From the NCBI RefSeq assembly GCF_030247195.1, contig NC_080671.1:83078370-83142369 (forward strand): 64,000 bases of DNA, in the 5' to 3' direction. Positions 1 to 12,228 of the stretch are shown here, in pieces. Both the position numbers and the translations under genes were made by a program. The notes below the pieces were generated by a model. That model did not search any database and was not told where the DNA came from. It saw only the letters and a list, made by a program, of their open reading frames with translations. Numbering within the stretch: position 1 is the stretch's first letter; every line of letters begins with the position of its first letter. The stretch is from Topomyia yanbarensis (taxonomy: Eukaryota; Arthropoda; Insecta; Diptera; Culicidae).

Positions 1-364
1 TTTCGGTTTTAATTACAAATTCAGAATACTTTATACGAATTTCAGAAATATTGCGAAATATTACCACTCTGGTTGTAGGAAACCATTCTTCTGAAATTAA
101 GAAGTACCGAGTAATAGAACTGTCTATCACTAATATGGGGATTAATTTAGGGATAAATATTATTTGTGGAAGGTTTCATTCAAAATTAAACATAAAAAGC
201 AATGTTTTGAAATTTATTTTTATAACTCGATAGTACGTACACCAAACGAAGCAAAGGATTTCCGTACTAGCGAGGGATATCTGTATAAGGTTTTCGAAGG
301 AATTAAGATCTCATCTCTGATTTTTGCATAACGATTTGTGTTACGCCAGAAAAGCAACTTTTTC
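1..364. other. AT-rich sequence, no feature seen
   Basis: I see no gene, inverted repeat or recognisable transposon end here. The open frames are short and of AT-rich, low-information composition. Confidence 0.5.
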
Positions 365-505
365 AACTTACTTGCCGTTCAGGCTAGAGCCGTGTTGTCT
401 CTTGCTATATGCAGAAGCCGTCTCCACTCCACTCGGTCCATTGCTGCTTGTCGCCAGCCTCGCAGTCTTCGAAAGGTCCGCTATCTGGTCGATCCACCGT
501 GCTCG
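365..505 (-). pseudogene. C-terminal tail relic of a LINE ORF2
   Basis: Read on the minus strand, the segment encodes a tail rich in Trp and Arg: a stretch like GWRQAAMDRVEWRRLLHIAR followed by DNTAL, with an in-frame stop upstream. Tails of this kind end the reverse-transcriptase polyprotein of RTE/JAM1-like non-LTR retrotransposons in mosquitoes. No reverse-transcriptase core is visible next to it, so this is at most a 3' fragment. The family assignment rests on my recollection of such tails. Confidence 0.4.
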
Positions 506-719
506 CTGTGTGCTTTTTTGCAATAACTGATATTCAAAGTATCTTTCGAAGATGTTGCGGGAAAATCTATATTTCCCAGCCTATTTCGGGCAGAGTCATC
601 GATATGAAACACTAACCGAACACTCAAATTTGGTTATAAATATACGTGCGCTGCATATTACCCTGTTTCATCATTCGATGCTGATTGTTTGAATGTAGGG
701 GGGTACGATTGCGTAACTA

Positions 720-1498
720 GGGGAAGATGGGGTAAAACGCACCCCCGGGGCAAAATGCACCCCTTGCTTATATCGAAAACAGGTGAAAATTTCTAGAAAA
801 CGGTAACACCAGTCGGAAGTGCGTTATGGTAAACATACACTGTCAAAGTTTGATAACCGTACATCAATAGCAACTCGAGAAATAAACAAAACACAATAAC
901 GTGCTCTTCTCCTGTAATTATTGTGGCTCGTGCAACAAGGATTTTTCGCTCTTATAAATACTGTTTTACTATTATATTAGAGCATTCCAGTTCTATTTAT
1001 ACCGCTGCTCATTATTCTGTCGCACTACATATGAAAAATCTACTAAATAATTCACTTTTTGCTAAATTAATATCTCTGCTCCATCGGGGGCAAATGCCCT
1101 CTTCTCTGATTTTGCTGCTTTTTAATCAAAAACAGAAAAATCGTTCTGAAAACCTACCAATTGCATAACCTAAGGCTATTTAATGGCACACTTTTGTGAA
1201 ATCTCGTCAAAAAACAAAACTACTTGCTTGTTCGCCGAGCATTATGCCCCGTTGTTGTGGTGCATTTGGCCCCCGCACAGGTGCGTTTTGCCCCGCTTAT
1301 TTTTCAAAAGGTGATTTTTAATGATTTTGAAGAATTTAATTATTTTCATGTTTTTGAATATTTTGCAAAGCGTTATAATTTTGATTACAGAGGAAAATGT
1401 TGGCTAAACGATATCATTAATTAAATTCTCCCAATTGATGTTCTATAGCTAAGTTATGATCATATTTCCTTAGGGGTGCGTTTTACCCCATCTTCTCC
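720..1498. mobile_element. TA-flanked DNA element with GGGGAAGATGGGG inverted ends
   Basis: The left end reads GGGGAAGATGGGGTAAAACG. The right end is its near-perfect inverted complement, with one change (GGAGAAGATGGGG). Both ends are bordered by TA (718-719 and 1499-1500), the target duplication typical of Tc1/mariner-type elements. Inside, the terminal motif recurs in degenerate form in both orientations, for example a CAAAATGCACCCC copy near 752 and GTGCGTTTTGCCCC near 1281. No transposase frame is present, so it is a non-autonomous element of about 780 bp. It shares its first bases with elements at 57486-57556 and 61403-62397. Confidence 0.75.
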
Positions 1499-1500
1499 TA

Positions 1501-2240
1501 TAGAGGAACTGTACCTAAGACGGACACCTTAAGATTAAATAGCATATTCGACACATTAGCTGATGCATTGCTCGCAAATTGTAGGCAAACCGTGATTTGG
1601 GATAATATTCCACCAATATAGGAACTTATACTAATAAAACTTAAAACAGGAAGATGTTTAAAATGGTTGTGAAAAAGAGGCACAATTTCGTCATTTCTGA
1701 ACTGGAATGAGACAGGTATCCACCTAGATGGACATGCGCTATTGGTAAAGATACAATTAGAACAAGGGCAGAGTGAGACGCGTCTCGGCCAATAAATTCT
1801 GTTTTCTGTCGGTACAATGTAGCGATGGTAAAGATAAGCCTAAGGGTATGCAATTTAACACCATTCTCTAGTGTGTCCGTCATACCTAACCTAATATCAA
1901 ATTTAAAGAATGTTCCTAAATTATGAACGACCCATTACAATTTTTGTTTTTTCGCCAGTTTGGTTCTAAATAAACAGTACATCATGCAAGCTAGAAATGT
2001 TTCCCGTAATTAACGTTGTTCAGGTTCAAATCGTTATTTTTTGGCACTAAACAAGAGAAAAAAATATTTTGCTTAAATATATGATAATTCGCGTGTTAGA
2101 TAGTAGTAGTATCTTTCAGAATCTTTTGAAATCTTAATTTAATTAATTTTGTATCAGTTCATTTTAACTGATTTTTTCCAGATTGTGAGAAACATAAGGT
2201 GTCCATCTTGCTCACAGTGTCCGTCTTATGCTACTTTCCT
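1501..2240. repeat. Candidate fourth TAGGGG-like element with AAGACGGACAC motif copies
   Basis: Directly abutting the previous element, this stretch starts TAGAGGAACTG and carries four copies of a motif close to AAGACGGACAC. They lie near 1518, 1873 (inverted), 2194 (inverted) and 2218 (inverted). The arrangement resembles the internal motif repetition of the neighbouring TA-flanked element. I cannot define a clean right terminus, so the element is partial or decayed. No coding sequence is apparent. Confidence 0.35.
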
Positions 2241-2424
2241 CAATTCACCTCTAACGCAGATTGTCTTGAATTTGTTGTGTAATTGTCGAATCAAGCTATA
2301 TTCTCCTTTCGTTTCAGGATATTTCCGCGGTTTTCAATGGAAAGTTACGATTACTTCTGAAAAAATTTGTAAATAGTATATTTCCTAATTCGAGAGCTGA
2401 TTATCACTCCAAATAGGTCGGAAC

Positions 2425-2635
2425 ATGACACTCCGCTCTACTGATAGTCTAGAAAATTGTCGAGGAGTTTTGCGAATACGCGAACAGGTAAGTATACTGA
2501 TTTTCTCAATAAATGCTAGTTTATTAACAAATGATTGTTTTTCAGCTTATCGTGGGAAAGTTTCCGGCTCCTAACCAAAAACTAGTACACGCATCGGTAT
2601 GTACCATCTACAACAGGACGGCTAGATTTTTCTAA
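2425..2635 (+). other. Possible two-exon mini-ORF with a 58-bp intron
   Basis: An ATG at 2425 opens 21 codons up to a strong donor (CAG, then GTAAGT, at 2487/2488). A T-rich acceptor ending TTTTTCAG closes at 2545. The frame continues for 29 codons to TAA at 2635, giving a 50-residue peptide. A 58-bp intron is a normal size for Diptera, and both splice signals are good. I do not recognise the peptide. It could be a remnant exon pair of a decayed gene or transposon, or chance. Confidence 0.22.
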
Positions 2636-4084
2636 CGAATATCGTTCGTTCGTATTCGAGTTTATTCATACATTTTATTTACGTTATATATTGCATACGT
2701 TGTTGCATAAAATTCATCAAGCGATGGATAGAGATCGCCTCTGCGCAGAATTCGGCATACTTTTTAAAAATGGTTCCAAACGGTTCCGGGGTTATGTCTC
2801 ATGTACCTACATACCAATCGGTTAAAACACACTGACATGATCAACGACGTGTATCATCGAAAGGGAAAGTTATATCCGTCAGTTATATCCGAAAAGTTAT
2901 AGTTATCCGTTTACCAACCGCTAATATGGTGATATTGCTTTGGAGGCATGTTATGGCAGTATTGCGTACAGATTGTACGTGGTTCGAATGCACTACAAGT
3001 TCTATTTTGTCCTTTTATCCTACCTGAGCGATTATATAGTAAATGGTGATTTTAACCTTCAATCTTATTATGGTCCCAAAAAAGAAGAAATTAAAAACAT
3101 TGAACGATTCGCCAAACCTTGTAGAAAAGCTAGGAAATCAACTCACATTCCTGGTACATATTTATACGAAGAAATAGTGTCTGAACAGCGTGTGTATTTT
3201 ACCACTGATGAAAAAGACAACTTTGCTTTCCACGAAGGAAAAATATTGCACACAGCTTAAATTAAACAAAAAACCTGAAAAGAAACTCATCTTAATACGC
3301 AGAGTATTGAAGCGACCTGCTCCGTTTTATAATGATCCTAGGAATTCACAAGATATAGGAATTTTCTGTTGCAACGGAATAAGTACTTTAGAAGATCATG
3401 TAGAGGATCCCAGTTTCTGAAGCGAACAAAGCAATGCGTGTCAAAATAAATGATGTTAGTATATTTATAACTATACTTCACAGCGAACGATGCAGTACGA
3501 ATACCTCGACGAAAATTTTGAGTTAGAAATAGATACGCAGAGGAAGCAAAAAAGAGTGTGAAACAAGCAAATATACCATGAGCCAAATTGATGACAAATA
3601 TCCTTTAGTTTTAAGAAAATTAATGTAAACTATGCTGGTAACTAACTTAGTTATGGAATTTGCGTTTCGACTTTGTCTCGTCAGAATCCAACACTAACTT
3701 AGTAACAGGACTAAGCTAGCGCCGGATTGATGCGAACTCAAAAATAAACGAAAGCACTATTTGTGTTTCTGAGGAAACTTCTAGTCAGGCTTGATGTCTC
3801 GTAAGAAAAGGAGTTCTGATTAAGCTGTTGTAAATTTGACGTGGAATGACACGCATTTTACAAATGCTGGAAGCAATTTTTTTTAAGTTGAACCAAAAAA
3901 TGTTTTTAGTTTTTTAAACCATTTATAAATATATTGAGAAGATTGGGTAAAAATTTCAGAATGAATCTCTACGTACTTCATGAGATATTAGCGTCAAAAC
4001 AGACCTGTCACTGAGAGTTTAGTGGGAAATTGCCTTGTTTTCACTTTTTAATTGTAATATCTGAGAAAGCATTTTGATAACCAT
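2636..4084. other. Mostly featureless; one unassigned ORF at 2940-3260
   Basis: The only notable frame is a plus-strand ORF of 106 codons (2940-3260) with a Lys/Glu-rich second half. An overlapping +1 frame runs on to 3420, which would fit a frameshifted remnant. I recognise no domain in either. The rest (3421-4084) is AT-rich with no repeat or terminus that I can see. Confidence 0.3.
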
Positions 4085-4330
4085 TTAGGACCGGCTGAAT
4101 ACGTGGATAGTATGGGTAGTACTACCCACCCGAAAATAACCGAGGGGGGAATTACCCACTCGAAAGTCTCGCGCACAAAATGAATGCGTGCAAAACTCTT
4201 GATGTGCCTACAAAAATTTTATATTTTAATTCAGATACAAATTTATTTGCTTTATAATTTCAATTTCTTCAAAATGTGGGATAATAATAAGGAATCCATT
4301 GAAATTTGAAATTATTTTTTTTCTTAAAAC
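4085..4330 (+). repeat. Dispersed repeat, copy 1 of 3 (GGGTAGTACTACCCAC family)
   Basis: This stretch carries the palindromic core GGGTAGTACTACCCAC followed by a poly-G segment and an AT-rich tail. The same order is found at about 26990-27260 and 32343-32610. This copy is clearly more diverged than those two are from each other. It lacks coding capacity and most likely belongs to a non-autonomous element family. Confidence 0.7.
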
Positions 4331-4809
4331 GAGGAATACTGATCAATTTACAAAAAAATATTAACGCGATTTTATTCAGAATAGAGGATGCAGTTGGAAA
4401 TATGTTAAAAGACTAAATATATAATTCGCAATTTTTCAAAAAGAATTATTATTTGATTAAAAATTGAAACAAAGAGAGACTTTTATAAGGAAGGCAAAGG
4501 ACATACACACGAGAGATTGATTTCAACATCAGAGTAGCAAAGACTGTGTCAGGGGAAGTGAAGACAGGGCGGACAACAATGACAGGAAAAAGAAGAAATT
4601 TAACTTGTAGTTTTTTGGCAAACGGAAGATCACTGTCAGGACATCATGAACCGGATCGCCGACTGACCTCCTTGGATCTGCTGGGAACTCTTTTGGGACC
4701 TGATTGCCAGATAGAGAGAACTAAATTTGGATATCCACAGTGGTTAAAAATATGTATATGAGAGACATATAGGGGAGATCGAGGATATCATAGATCTGTC
4801 GCTAGAACA
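4331..4809. other. No feature seen
   Basis: The sequence is AT-rich, then becomes more balanced near 4500-4760. The plus-strand 71-codon frame there has no recognisable similarity. There are no inverted termini or tandem repeats. Confidence 0.4.
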
Positions 4810-6240
4810 CTAAGCGCACGACCAGACAACATAATTAATGTCGTGAAAACCTCTCTCCACGACCCCAATATCCGGGAGATGCGCATTCAGTGTATAATTA
4901 TTGGACGTAACCCGAGATATCACTCGGAGAAAGTCACGACCTTCATCAATTCTCTTTAACCAAGGTTTGTTGATACCTTTGGGATCTATAAACTTCCATG
5001 GTTCCATGAAATTTGCCAATTTTCCAGCGTCCTCTGACAAAAAATGTTGAAAAATTCGTTGAAATTACGCTATCTTTCATAAAAATGACATTCTAATGCC
5101 TCAGTGTCCGCTTTCTCATTACCCGCAACAGAGCAGTGCGAGGGAAGTCAAACTAATATTTTTATCTGGTAAACTGGCATAAGATAAAGCGCTCAGGAAC
5201 TCTCATATTTTCCCCAAGAAACTGTAACGATTTGGTCGCCCTCGCCACTCATCTACTGTCATAAAAAATAGCATAGAATCTATGCATAGCTGTCATCTAC
5301 TGGTGAACGTTCCGGTAATATACTGCAATGCTTAGCGCGAGCATTCATGCTGTCAGATGAAAATGTGTATTAAAAAATAATCATTTCGTTTTTCTACAGC
5401 ATTATCATTTCATCATGAAACGTCGATTTGAATGTAGATCTACATGGAATGCTGTTGCCACCGAAAGATTATTGGTTGCGCGTATTTCGATCAAGAGTAC
5501 ACAACGTAAGGCCTAGCCAGCAGTTGAAACATTTTTTCTCTCGATAATCCGTCGACGAACCGGTGCCAATAACTGCGTTTCTCAGCTTTCGTCAAGTCAA
5601 TTTGTGTTTCTAAAGTCATGTATATTCGGAATAATTCGGGCGATTCGACTTTCGAAAAGTCCTTATAAGACTTTTTCACGTACAATTCTGAACGCTCTCT
5701 GGTCACCACGGAGTGGGAGACCATCCACGGTTGCTCGCACCGGGTACTCATTTCGTCTGACATTTAATCGCAGTGCATCGAATCAAACCAGTCCAAACCT
5801 TGTACGCTCCCACCGCAAGAATTTCTTGTTTTAATTCGATGGCTTCGGATATAGTGTACGCGTAGCTCTTTCAATAAATAGGCTCACTAATTGTAGCGAG
5901 GTCGAGTACAATAATAAATCCAAAGCGTTTGGCCGTGCAGGTGGAGTAGGAATTTGTGTCATTTCCACCGTATTCAAGATGGGCATATTGAAGTTGTCGC
6001 AAATATCACGCAGTTAGATAGATCGGTTATCATCGTGCAGACAATCCCATGGCATACCATGAGAATTGAAGTCTTCTAAAACCAGCTAAGGTGCGATGTA
6101 TACGTAAACAATACCAGTAAGTCTTTGCCTTTGATTCGGTCTTGACAAGCGACAACTTCAATACCTGGTACCGGACAAAGGTTAATCCGATTGAAAGAAC
6201 AGCACATTTTGATCCCCAAAAGTGTTTTCCTGGCCCAGGC
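4810..6240 (-). pseudogene. LOA-like non-LTR retrotransposon relic (endonuclease fragment, linker, C-terminal tail)
   Basis: On the minus strand, 6240 to about 5850 reads as an endonuclease (EEP) C-terminal half with several stops: a DFNSHG box (the usual GDFN region), then RDICDNFNMPILNT and a Pro-Thr-Pro-rich DLLLYSTS segment. At 5763-5491 an open 90-codon frame contains the endonuclease-to-RT linker, including KRSYWHRFVDGLSRE, which resembles LOA/Lian-clade linkers. At 5040-4810 another frame resembles the C-terminal tail (NNYTLNAHLPDIG, then HDINYVVWSC). The reverse transcriptase and RNase H expected between 5490 and 5040 are missing, so a large internal deletion removed the catalytic core. 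The element is dead. Clade placement comes from motif memory. Confidence 0.6.
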
Positions 6241-8389
6241 GAATAATGTTAGAATTGTGGAAGATCTCTATTGGAAGTTAACCAGTTTTTACACAATGCA
6301 AATGCATGGTGTAAAACCTGGGAAAAAATGTAGGGACTGAAATGTCGGCGTTTTTGATGCCCTATATGAAAATTCCTGCTTTTTTCTAGGATTCTCGAGA
6401 CCAGGAACCAATTATTTTGGTTTTGTAACAGCACCCTGCAAGGGACAGTCTCAGCCTTTTACGAGGAAGCTAAGGAGAGAAAATGTATATTGCACACTAG
6501 AAAATGTTTCCACAGTGGGATGGTAAGATTCTCGCTCTTTAGTGAACGAGGAAGCGTATAAATTAATCATGGCCAGTAGCGTAGCCCTATTTAGCAATTC
6601 TTCTCGAAGCGCTCTTTAAAAGAGTGCTTCAATTTTTCCCCAAATAATAATTATGTGGAATATGTTGAGAGATCGTGCGGAGTGTCTCCACAGTAGGAAA
6701 GCTTTTAATAGTTCGCTCCGCATTTTCCACACCATGCCTTGTTTCTACAATAGGTAGCTGTAGACCCAATGGTTTGCGACGAGGGCAGTTCATGCCTCGG
6801 GGCACAAAAAGATGAACGGGGCTCGTCTACCCCGTTAAAGAAAACAAAGTGTAGAAGAGCAGATACTGCGAAAGACTCTATATGAGGCTGATGGAAAATT
6901 AGTGATTTTCTTAGATTCCTCGATTTTTACCGAACGCAATTATTTACAAACCAGATTATTCACTGACGAAAGCAAAGGGTTGTTAAAGAATCCAACCTTA
7001 TGCATCGCAATTAGGGCCCCCGTGGGAGACTACACCATCAATCTCTACTACCCAGGCGGGTGCATAGACTTCTTCGTACATGGCAGTGTTTAGTTAGATC
7101 CCGCATATATCGATGATGTTAAATGGATTATATTTGGTTCGGAAGAAAACATTCCTGGTGCCAGTTGTATTAGATGGATATAATTTGTATCGAAAAGTGG
7201 ACTTATAGGCATTATTTGTGCCACCGCAGATATATCCAAATCGACCTCCATTGAGCCTGAGGGGATATTGGTCGTTGGAGATACCTTGCCGTTAGCCAAC
7301 ACTTTCACGCAGGCTTCAGTACCTGTGAAAGATTTTATCGGTGGGAACGGAAAATTAATGCAACGAAATTTAAAAGAATTAGTAGTTAGCTGTGCAACAT
7401 TTGAAGTATCACCAATCAACGAACACATTTTCGCTAAGCCGTCGGCTATACAGCCCGTTAGCAAAGGGTGTTTCTAAATAGCCACCAAATATTATTTTCC
7501 TGTTCACTTACACACGCCAGGTCTGAACTTTCGTCACCACGGGTAGAAATCACTCCGAATCTTAGTATCCACTCGGGAAAGTAGTGTTCCACCGGCCCTG
7601 TAACCATTCCCAAATTTTCACAAAATCTTTCTAACATGATTGTTATAATTTTTTTAAAAAATAAGTAAAAAAATTGGTCCAACTTTGAAAAAGTTCAATT
7701 TGTTTAAAATAATTGCAGATTTCATTAGTTAAGTTACAAAAAAGTTTTTTTTAGTAATTTTTTTCGGTAAGCTCGAAAAAGCAACTTTTTGCATTCAATA
7801 TTTTTTTCCGTAAATCGAATACTTTCCGAGTTATCAGTGATTGAAAAATGTTCAATTTTAATAAACATCAAAGGTTCAAAATCTAATAACTTGAAAAGCA
7901 AATCATGTTGAGCCAAAACGAAATATATGTGTCAATTATTTTAAAGTGAAGAATGCAAGAAAAAAAAATTGGAACTAATTAAAATTTTAATTGCAAATCT
8001 GACTTGAAATGATCTATATACTCTCTATTTTTTGTAATTTTAGAAATTTCTATGAAGTTCTTAACAAAAAATAGAACTGATCTAGATCTAGGTCAAAATA
8101 TTGCTCTAGTTATCCAAGAATCTTTTACGAGAACACAATGAAGTGTGCTTTGAGCACAAGAGACTTTCCTCGTCGAAAATAGTACTATTTTTTCCTCTTT
8201 TAAGAAAACGACATGTTTTTCTTCGTGATTATGAATTTAAATCTTTAGCAGAATAGTTAAAGTGTCGTAAAAAACTTCTCCACAGCACTTTGCTTGTTAC
8301 TTGGCGAACACCTTTGAACGGCAGGTTCATGTGTTTCAATCCTGTAATGGCACTAATGAATATTCGGATCTTATGACTCACTAATAATG
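6241..8389. other. Unassigned sequence with a 124-codon minus-strand ORF at 7090-7464
   Basis: The segment 6241-6900 may include the 5' part of the LOA-like relic, but I cannot show this. The frame at 7464-7090 (minus, 124 codons) has a balanced composition and no low complexity. The plus strand is open over much of the same stretch (7268-7477). I recognise no domain on either strand. From 7690 to 8390 the sequence is AT-rich with no visible structure. A degenerate transposon or a chance frame are both possible. Confidence 0.3.
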
Positions 8390-8391
8390 TA

Positions 8392-9654
8392 CAGGTCGGA
8401 CTCGATTATCCGGGGATTCGATTATCCGGGGAAAATGATTCGATTATCCAGGTGTTTCTAAAACAATTCAAATTTCAACTTCAATGTCTGATTATAGTAC
8501 TAATTCGATCATTGCAGTCAACAAAACTTTTGGGGGGGGGGGGAGTCTAGGGTTTCTCCTCACAAATGTTGGCCTACCTCAAAAATAGCTTATATATGGA
8601 TCATTCCGCGCATAATGACCAAAACTTTAAAACTTGGGATCGACCTTCACGGATTGGAACTAATTTTGAAGAAATTGTTCATCTATAGCCAATATATAAT
8701 ATATAATATCCTAAATAATTGTGTCATTTTTAACGACCCCTCGGTTCATTGGAACACTCCTAATTTGAACAATTGTTTCAAAAAAATAATTGTTCTTCGG
8801 ATTATATAACAGTTATAAATATTATAAGTAGAACAGAAGTTATTACACTTAACCTTATTGGGTTCCGCTGAAACAGTGCTGTCAGGGATAGTTTCTGTTA
8901 ATGGTGATAGTCAAATTTTGGAATATTTTCGTAGCCCAATATAATATGTAAATATTATTGGAAACTGATACAACTTTTTAATTTAGACTACCTTCAACTA
9001 CCTTTTTCATGAAATTGGACTTGATCGGAAGGTAAATATTGAGCAGCTTCTAGCATTGCGAAAGAAGCATCTATCTTTAGTAAACCAGGTTTTTCGTGTT
9101 TCATGATGCCAACAGTTCTAAGAAAAAATAATTTTTGAACCCTATATGCGGTAGAAAAAAGTTGGTCAAGAAATGGTTAACAATATTATGGTAAGAGAAA
9201 CGTCTCTGGAGGCGATTACAATTTTTGGGTAGCTTAAGCAAAAATGAATGTTAGTCTATGTAAAGAATGCGCCAGCAGTACTTCTTGCTGAAGCCTCTGA
9301 GAACCCATTATCTACGTAACCTTCTTTAGTTCTTCGCTGGTGACAAACATGAGTGGGAGAGTTTCCGAAGACTACATGCGTAGTGATCACCTGACAATCC
9401 GGTACGACATTGCTCAACTAAATGATGCTATAAGGACAAGGACAAGGATCTCTTTGTGGAGACAACGTGCGCTCTTCTAACTAGAATGAGGGTTGAAAGA
9501 AACGTTAGCTAAGATATGTGACACCACCACGTATACAAAACTTGTGCCGAGAAACAGTCGACCCGTAGCTTACTTACTTTATTTTTTCTAGTGTGCGAGT
9601 AATCGAATCATTTACCCCAGAAAATCGAAGCCCCGGTTAATCGAGTTTGACCTG
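8392..9654. mobile_element. pogo/Tigger-like TA-flanked element (CAGGTCGGACTCGATTATCC ends)
   Basis: The left end reads CAGGTCGGACTCGATTATCC followed by GGGG. The right end is the inverted CAGGTCAAACTCGATTAACC followed by GGGG. Both ends are flanked by TA (8390-8391 and 9655-9656). A second copy of the CGATTATCCGGGG motif lies just inside the left end, and its counterpart lies inside the right end. CAG termini with a TCGATTATCCGG box and a TA duplication are known for pogo/Tigger-type elements. About 1.26 kb lies between the ends and I find no transposase frame, so the copy is non-autonomous or decayed. Confidence 0.7.
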
Positions 9655-9656
9655 TA

Positions 9657-10262
9657 TTGCAGAAGCTAAACCATGTTAAAAAGTTTGTCTTAGAATTCTT
9701 GCACAAATATCTATAAACAACTAATACATGCCGTTAACTCGTTACCAATATAAATAATACATGAAAACCAACTAAAAATACAAATCACACCTTGAAATTC
9801 TGAAAAATCGGGTAGGACCAAAATAGGTTCATTTACATTTTCCATCAGTCTTCCGAAATGAGCATCGTGCACAATGTTCGCTCTAGTTCTGTGCTCATAT
9901 TAAACCCACACTTCGTAAACGAACTAAAACACGCTATTTCGTACCAAAACACGTGCACATGTTCGCCTGCACAACCGAACCCATGTACGTAAACTGTGTG
10001 CGTACACAAAGGTTCATGGCACCAGTTTTCTCTTTCTAACTCTCATCATCATTAGCGTTGACTCTTTTTCTCTTTTGCGAATCGTTCTCGTGTACGCACC
10101 CGGATTCTTGAATTAGAGTTTGTACATCATTCGTTTGGTTTCGATGTCCGAGGCGAACCTGTACATCGAGACGAAGCATGTTTGAGGTTGAATACGTACA
10201 CGAAATTTTGTACACAGGTATTTCTTCGCAAATACAGCTTAAATTCATAAAATAACAACACA
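9657..10262. other. No gene seen
   Basis: The sequence is of mixed composition, with CA/GT-containing words near 9890-10020 but no tandem repeat. Short frames show no recognisable similarity. Confidence 0.4.
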
Positions 10263-10331
10263 AAAAAGTTTGATTCGATTATCAGGGGTGAGATTTTTTT
10301 GAAATCCCCGGAAAATCGAGTCCGACCTGTA
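10263..10331. repeat. Orphan right end of the same pogo-like family
   Basis: The stretch ends with the inverted complement of CAGGTCGGACTCGATT, followed by TA at 10330-10331. It also contains a CGATTATCAGGGG box about 55 bp further in. It matches the left end at 8392 at its first 16 bases more closely than the right end at 9654 does. It may be the true partner of the 8392 end, or the remnant of a second insertion. Confidence 0.6.
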
Positions 10332-12162
10332 TTAAAATGTCTCAGAGGTTATGAAGTTTTTTTTTTTTCAAACCATTAAAAGTACCTCTCCACATCAGTT
10401 CGAAAGCTTTTAATTTTAGTTGCCTTTTACTTTATTATTGTTTATGGATCCGAATATCCTAAAGACGTAACGATATGATATTAAGTTTTCAAAACAAAAT
10501 TTCCTTATCAAAAATTCTTCGACGAAGTGGAAATTTGGAAAATTTCTTTGAAATAATAGGGATGTACGATATGAAGCTTTCTTTTAAATCCATTATGATA
10601 AAAACATTCCATCTAATACGACTAGCTTTTATCATAATACATATTAAGTGCATTGAAATCAACGATATGTATCTTTCCGTACAAGCTAGAACAAAATAAT
10701 CTTGTTGACTTTTTCTTCCAAGCTGCTCAACACAACTGTGCCAGTTAACGAATTTGATCCAATTCATCAGCCATAAACAGCGACCTGCCCTCCTAATGAC
10801 ACCCATTCAAGTTCTTCAATGTCTATTTTCCACCATTATTCAAATTTAAACACCTTCGCTGCGTGATCATATTCACCATCACACGTCCCTTGTTCCCGGG
10901 GACGCTCCGAACCGCGGGCAGACTTTTTTTTTATCTGATTATTTACATTTCCCTCCGGTGCGGATTAAATTGCCCCGACGAACCGAACGGGACGGGACAA
11001 AAGATAGATTCCGCTGTACGGACCTTGGGAGGTCCCTCCGTGTCGTTGGTTCTTAACTCGGTTCTTTGCCTTCGGTATCTTGCCCCATTTAGTATGCATC
11101 TCTCCTTCTTGCCATTAGGCTCGGAAACGAAAGCACTATTAATCAAGTTTAGGGGCTTTCCTGTCCTTTCTTCCCTGCCCGTTTCTTTTTCAGACCAGCG
11201 GAGATATGCACCTGACCTGGCTGCTCTGCAGCCGCGGGAAACCAGCATGAGTCACGCCGTTTGAGTAGCCTGACCCGATCCAAAGGGACCCGTTTGAAGA
11301 TCCCCCGAATCGTCACGTCGGTCGATCGATCGGTCGGTCGGTCGGTCGGTTGGTGCGCTCACCTCCAGATCCCAAGGGCGGGTAGAACCTTCGGGAAAGA
11401 AAATGCGACATTAATTTATCTGCTATTTATCTTGGTATACGTCATTCAAAGTTCTATTTAAAACTATTTCACTTTCGATCGACAAACGGCTCGGATGTTG
11501 AATTGCCTGCAGCATAGGGATAGTTGGTGTGCATGTGCAGTGACTCGTCGAGGAGATTAGGACAAGAGACAAGCGACGAACCTTATTTGGGATAGTTATC
11601 GTGACAATTTCGACAGAAAATAAATTTGTCTTTTTAATGTTGAGAAAACGGGTCGGCTAGCACGGATGGGCGATGAAAGTGAACGAGAATGGGACAGCCA
11701 AGAAATGGTAAAGAAAGGAATGCTTTGAGAAAGGATATTAGGAAGCAAATTGAGATAAGCCTGGAAATGAATAAAGACGAAGATTTAATCGCTACTGCGA
11801 TTTACTTTGTTGTTACAGCTGATGTAATTGGATCGAACTTTGTGCTTGTATTTGAGAAAGGGATTGCTGATGGAATATGAAATTTGTGAAAATATGTATA
11901 TTCGATGGAACCTGCAGCATTTAAATTTTACGCTCTTGCAAAACAACGTGAAATGTTTCTATTCCCGATGATGAATTCGGGATTTATTGACAATAATAAT
12001 ACACCACTATCTGCTACTTACTACTGTTACTGTCTCTGTTAAATACACGTAAATCTCCTTGGTGCGCATTGGACAATGCTAAATCGTTCGTTAGGTTAAG
12101 GTTCCTAAACAATTTTAATATGTTGCACGAAGAAGTATCTCTGATTTTTTCAGGATTTGGGA
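10332..12162. other. Mixed sequence; GC-richer block 10.85-11.45 kb with a (CGGT)n tract
   Basis: A GC-richer block spans about 10850-11450 within AT-rich flanks. It is open for 133 codons on the plus strand (10863-11264) and 101 on the minus strand (11248-10943), and I recognise neither. A short GATCGATC then (CGGT)n simple repeat lies at about 11319-11352. This could be a promoter or 5' region of a host gene outside the window, but there is no direct evidence. The rest shows nothing supportable. Confidence 0.3.
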
Positions 12163-12170
12163 ATCCTTTA

Positions 12171-12228
12171 CAGTGGCGGATCCAGTTGGAGGGTTCTGGG
12201 GGTCGGATCTATTCTGGATCCGCACCTG
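12171..12228. mobile_element. 58-bp hAT-like miniature element with 8-bp target duplication
   Basis: The element begins CAGTGGCGGATCCAG and ends CTGGATCCGCACCTG, which are imperfect inverted complements. It is flanked on both sides by ATCCTTTA (12163-12170 and 12229-12236). CAGTG-type termini plus an 8-bp duplication are the hallmarks of hAT transposons. At 58 bp it is little more than two termini. The first nine bases (CAGTGGCGG) are the same as those of the large element at 46543. Confidence 0.8.

Noticed and set aside
7090..7464. 124-codon minus-strand ORF as a conserved gene
   Set aside because: The plus strand is also open over much of it and I recognise no domain. Left as unassigned.
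10863..11264. 133-codon plus-strand ORF overlapped by a 101-codon minus-strand ORF
   Set aside because: Both strands are open because of base composition, and neither product is recognisable.
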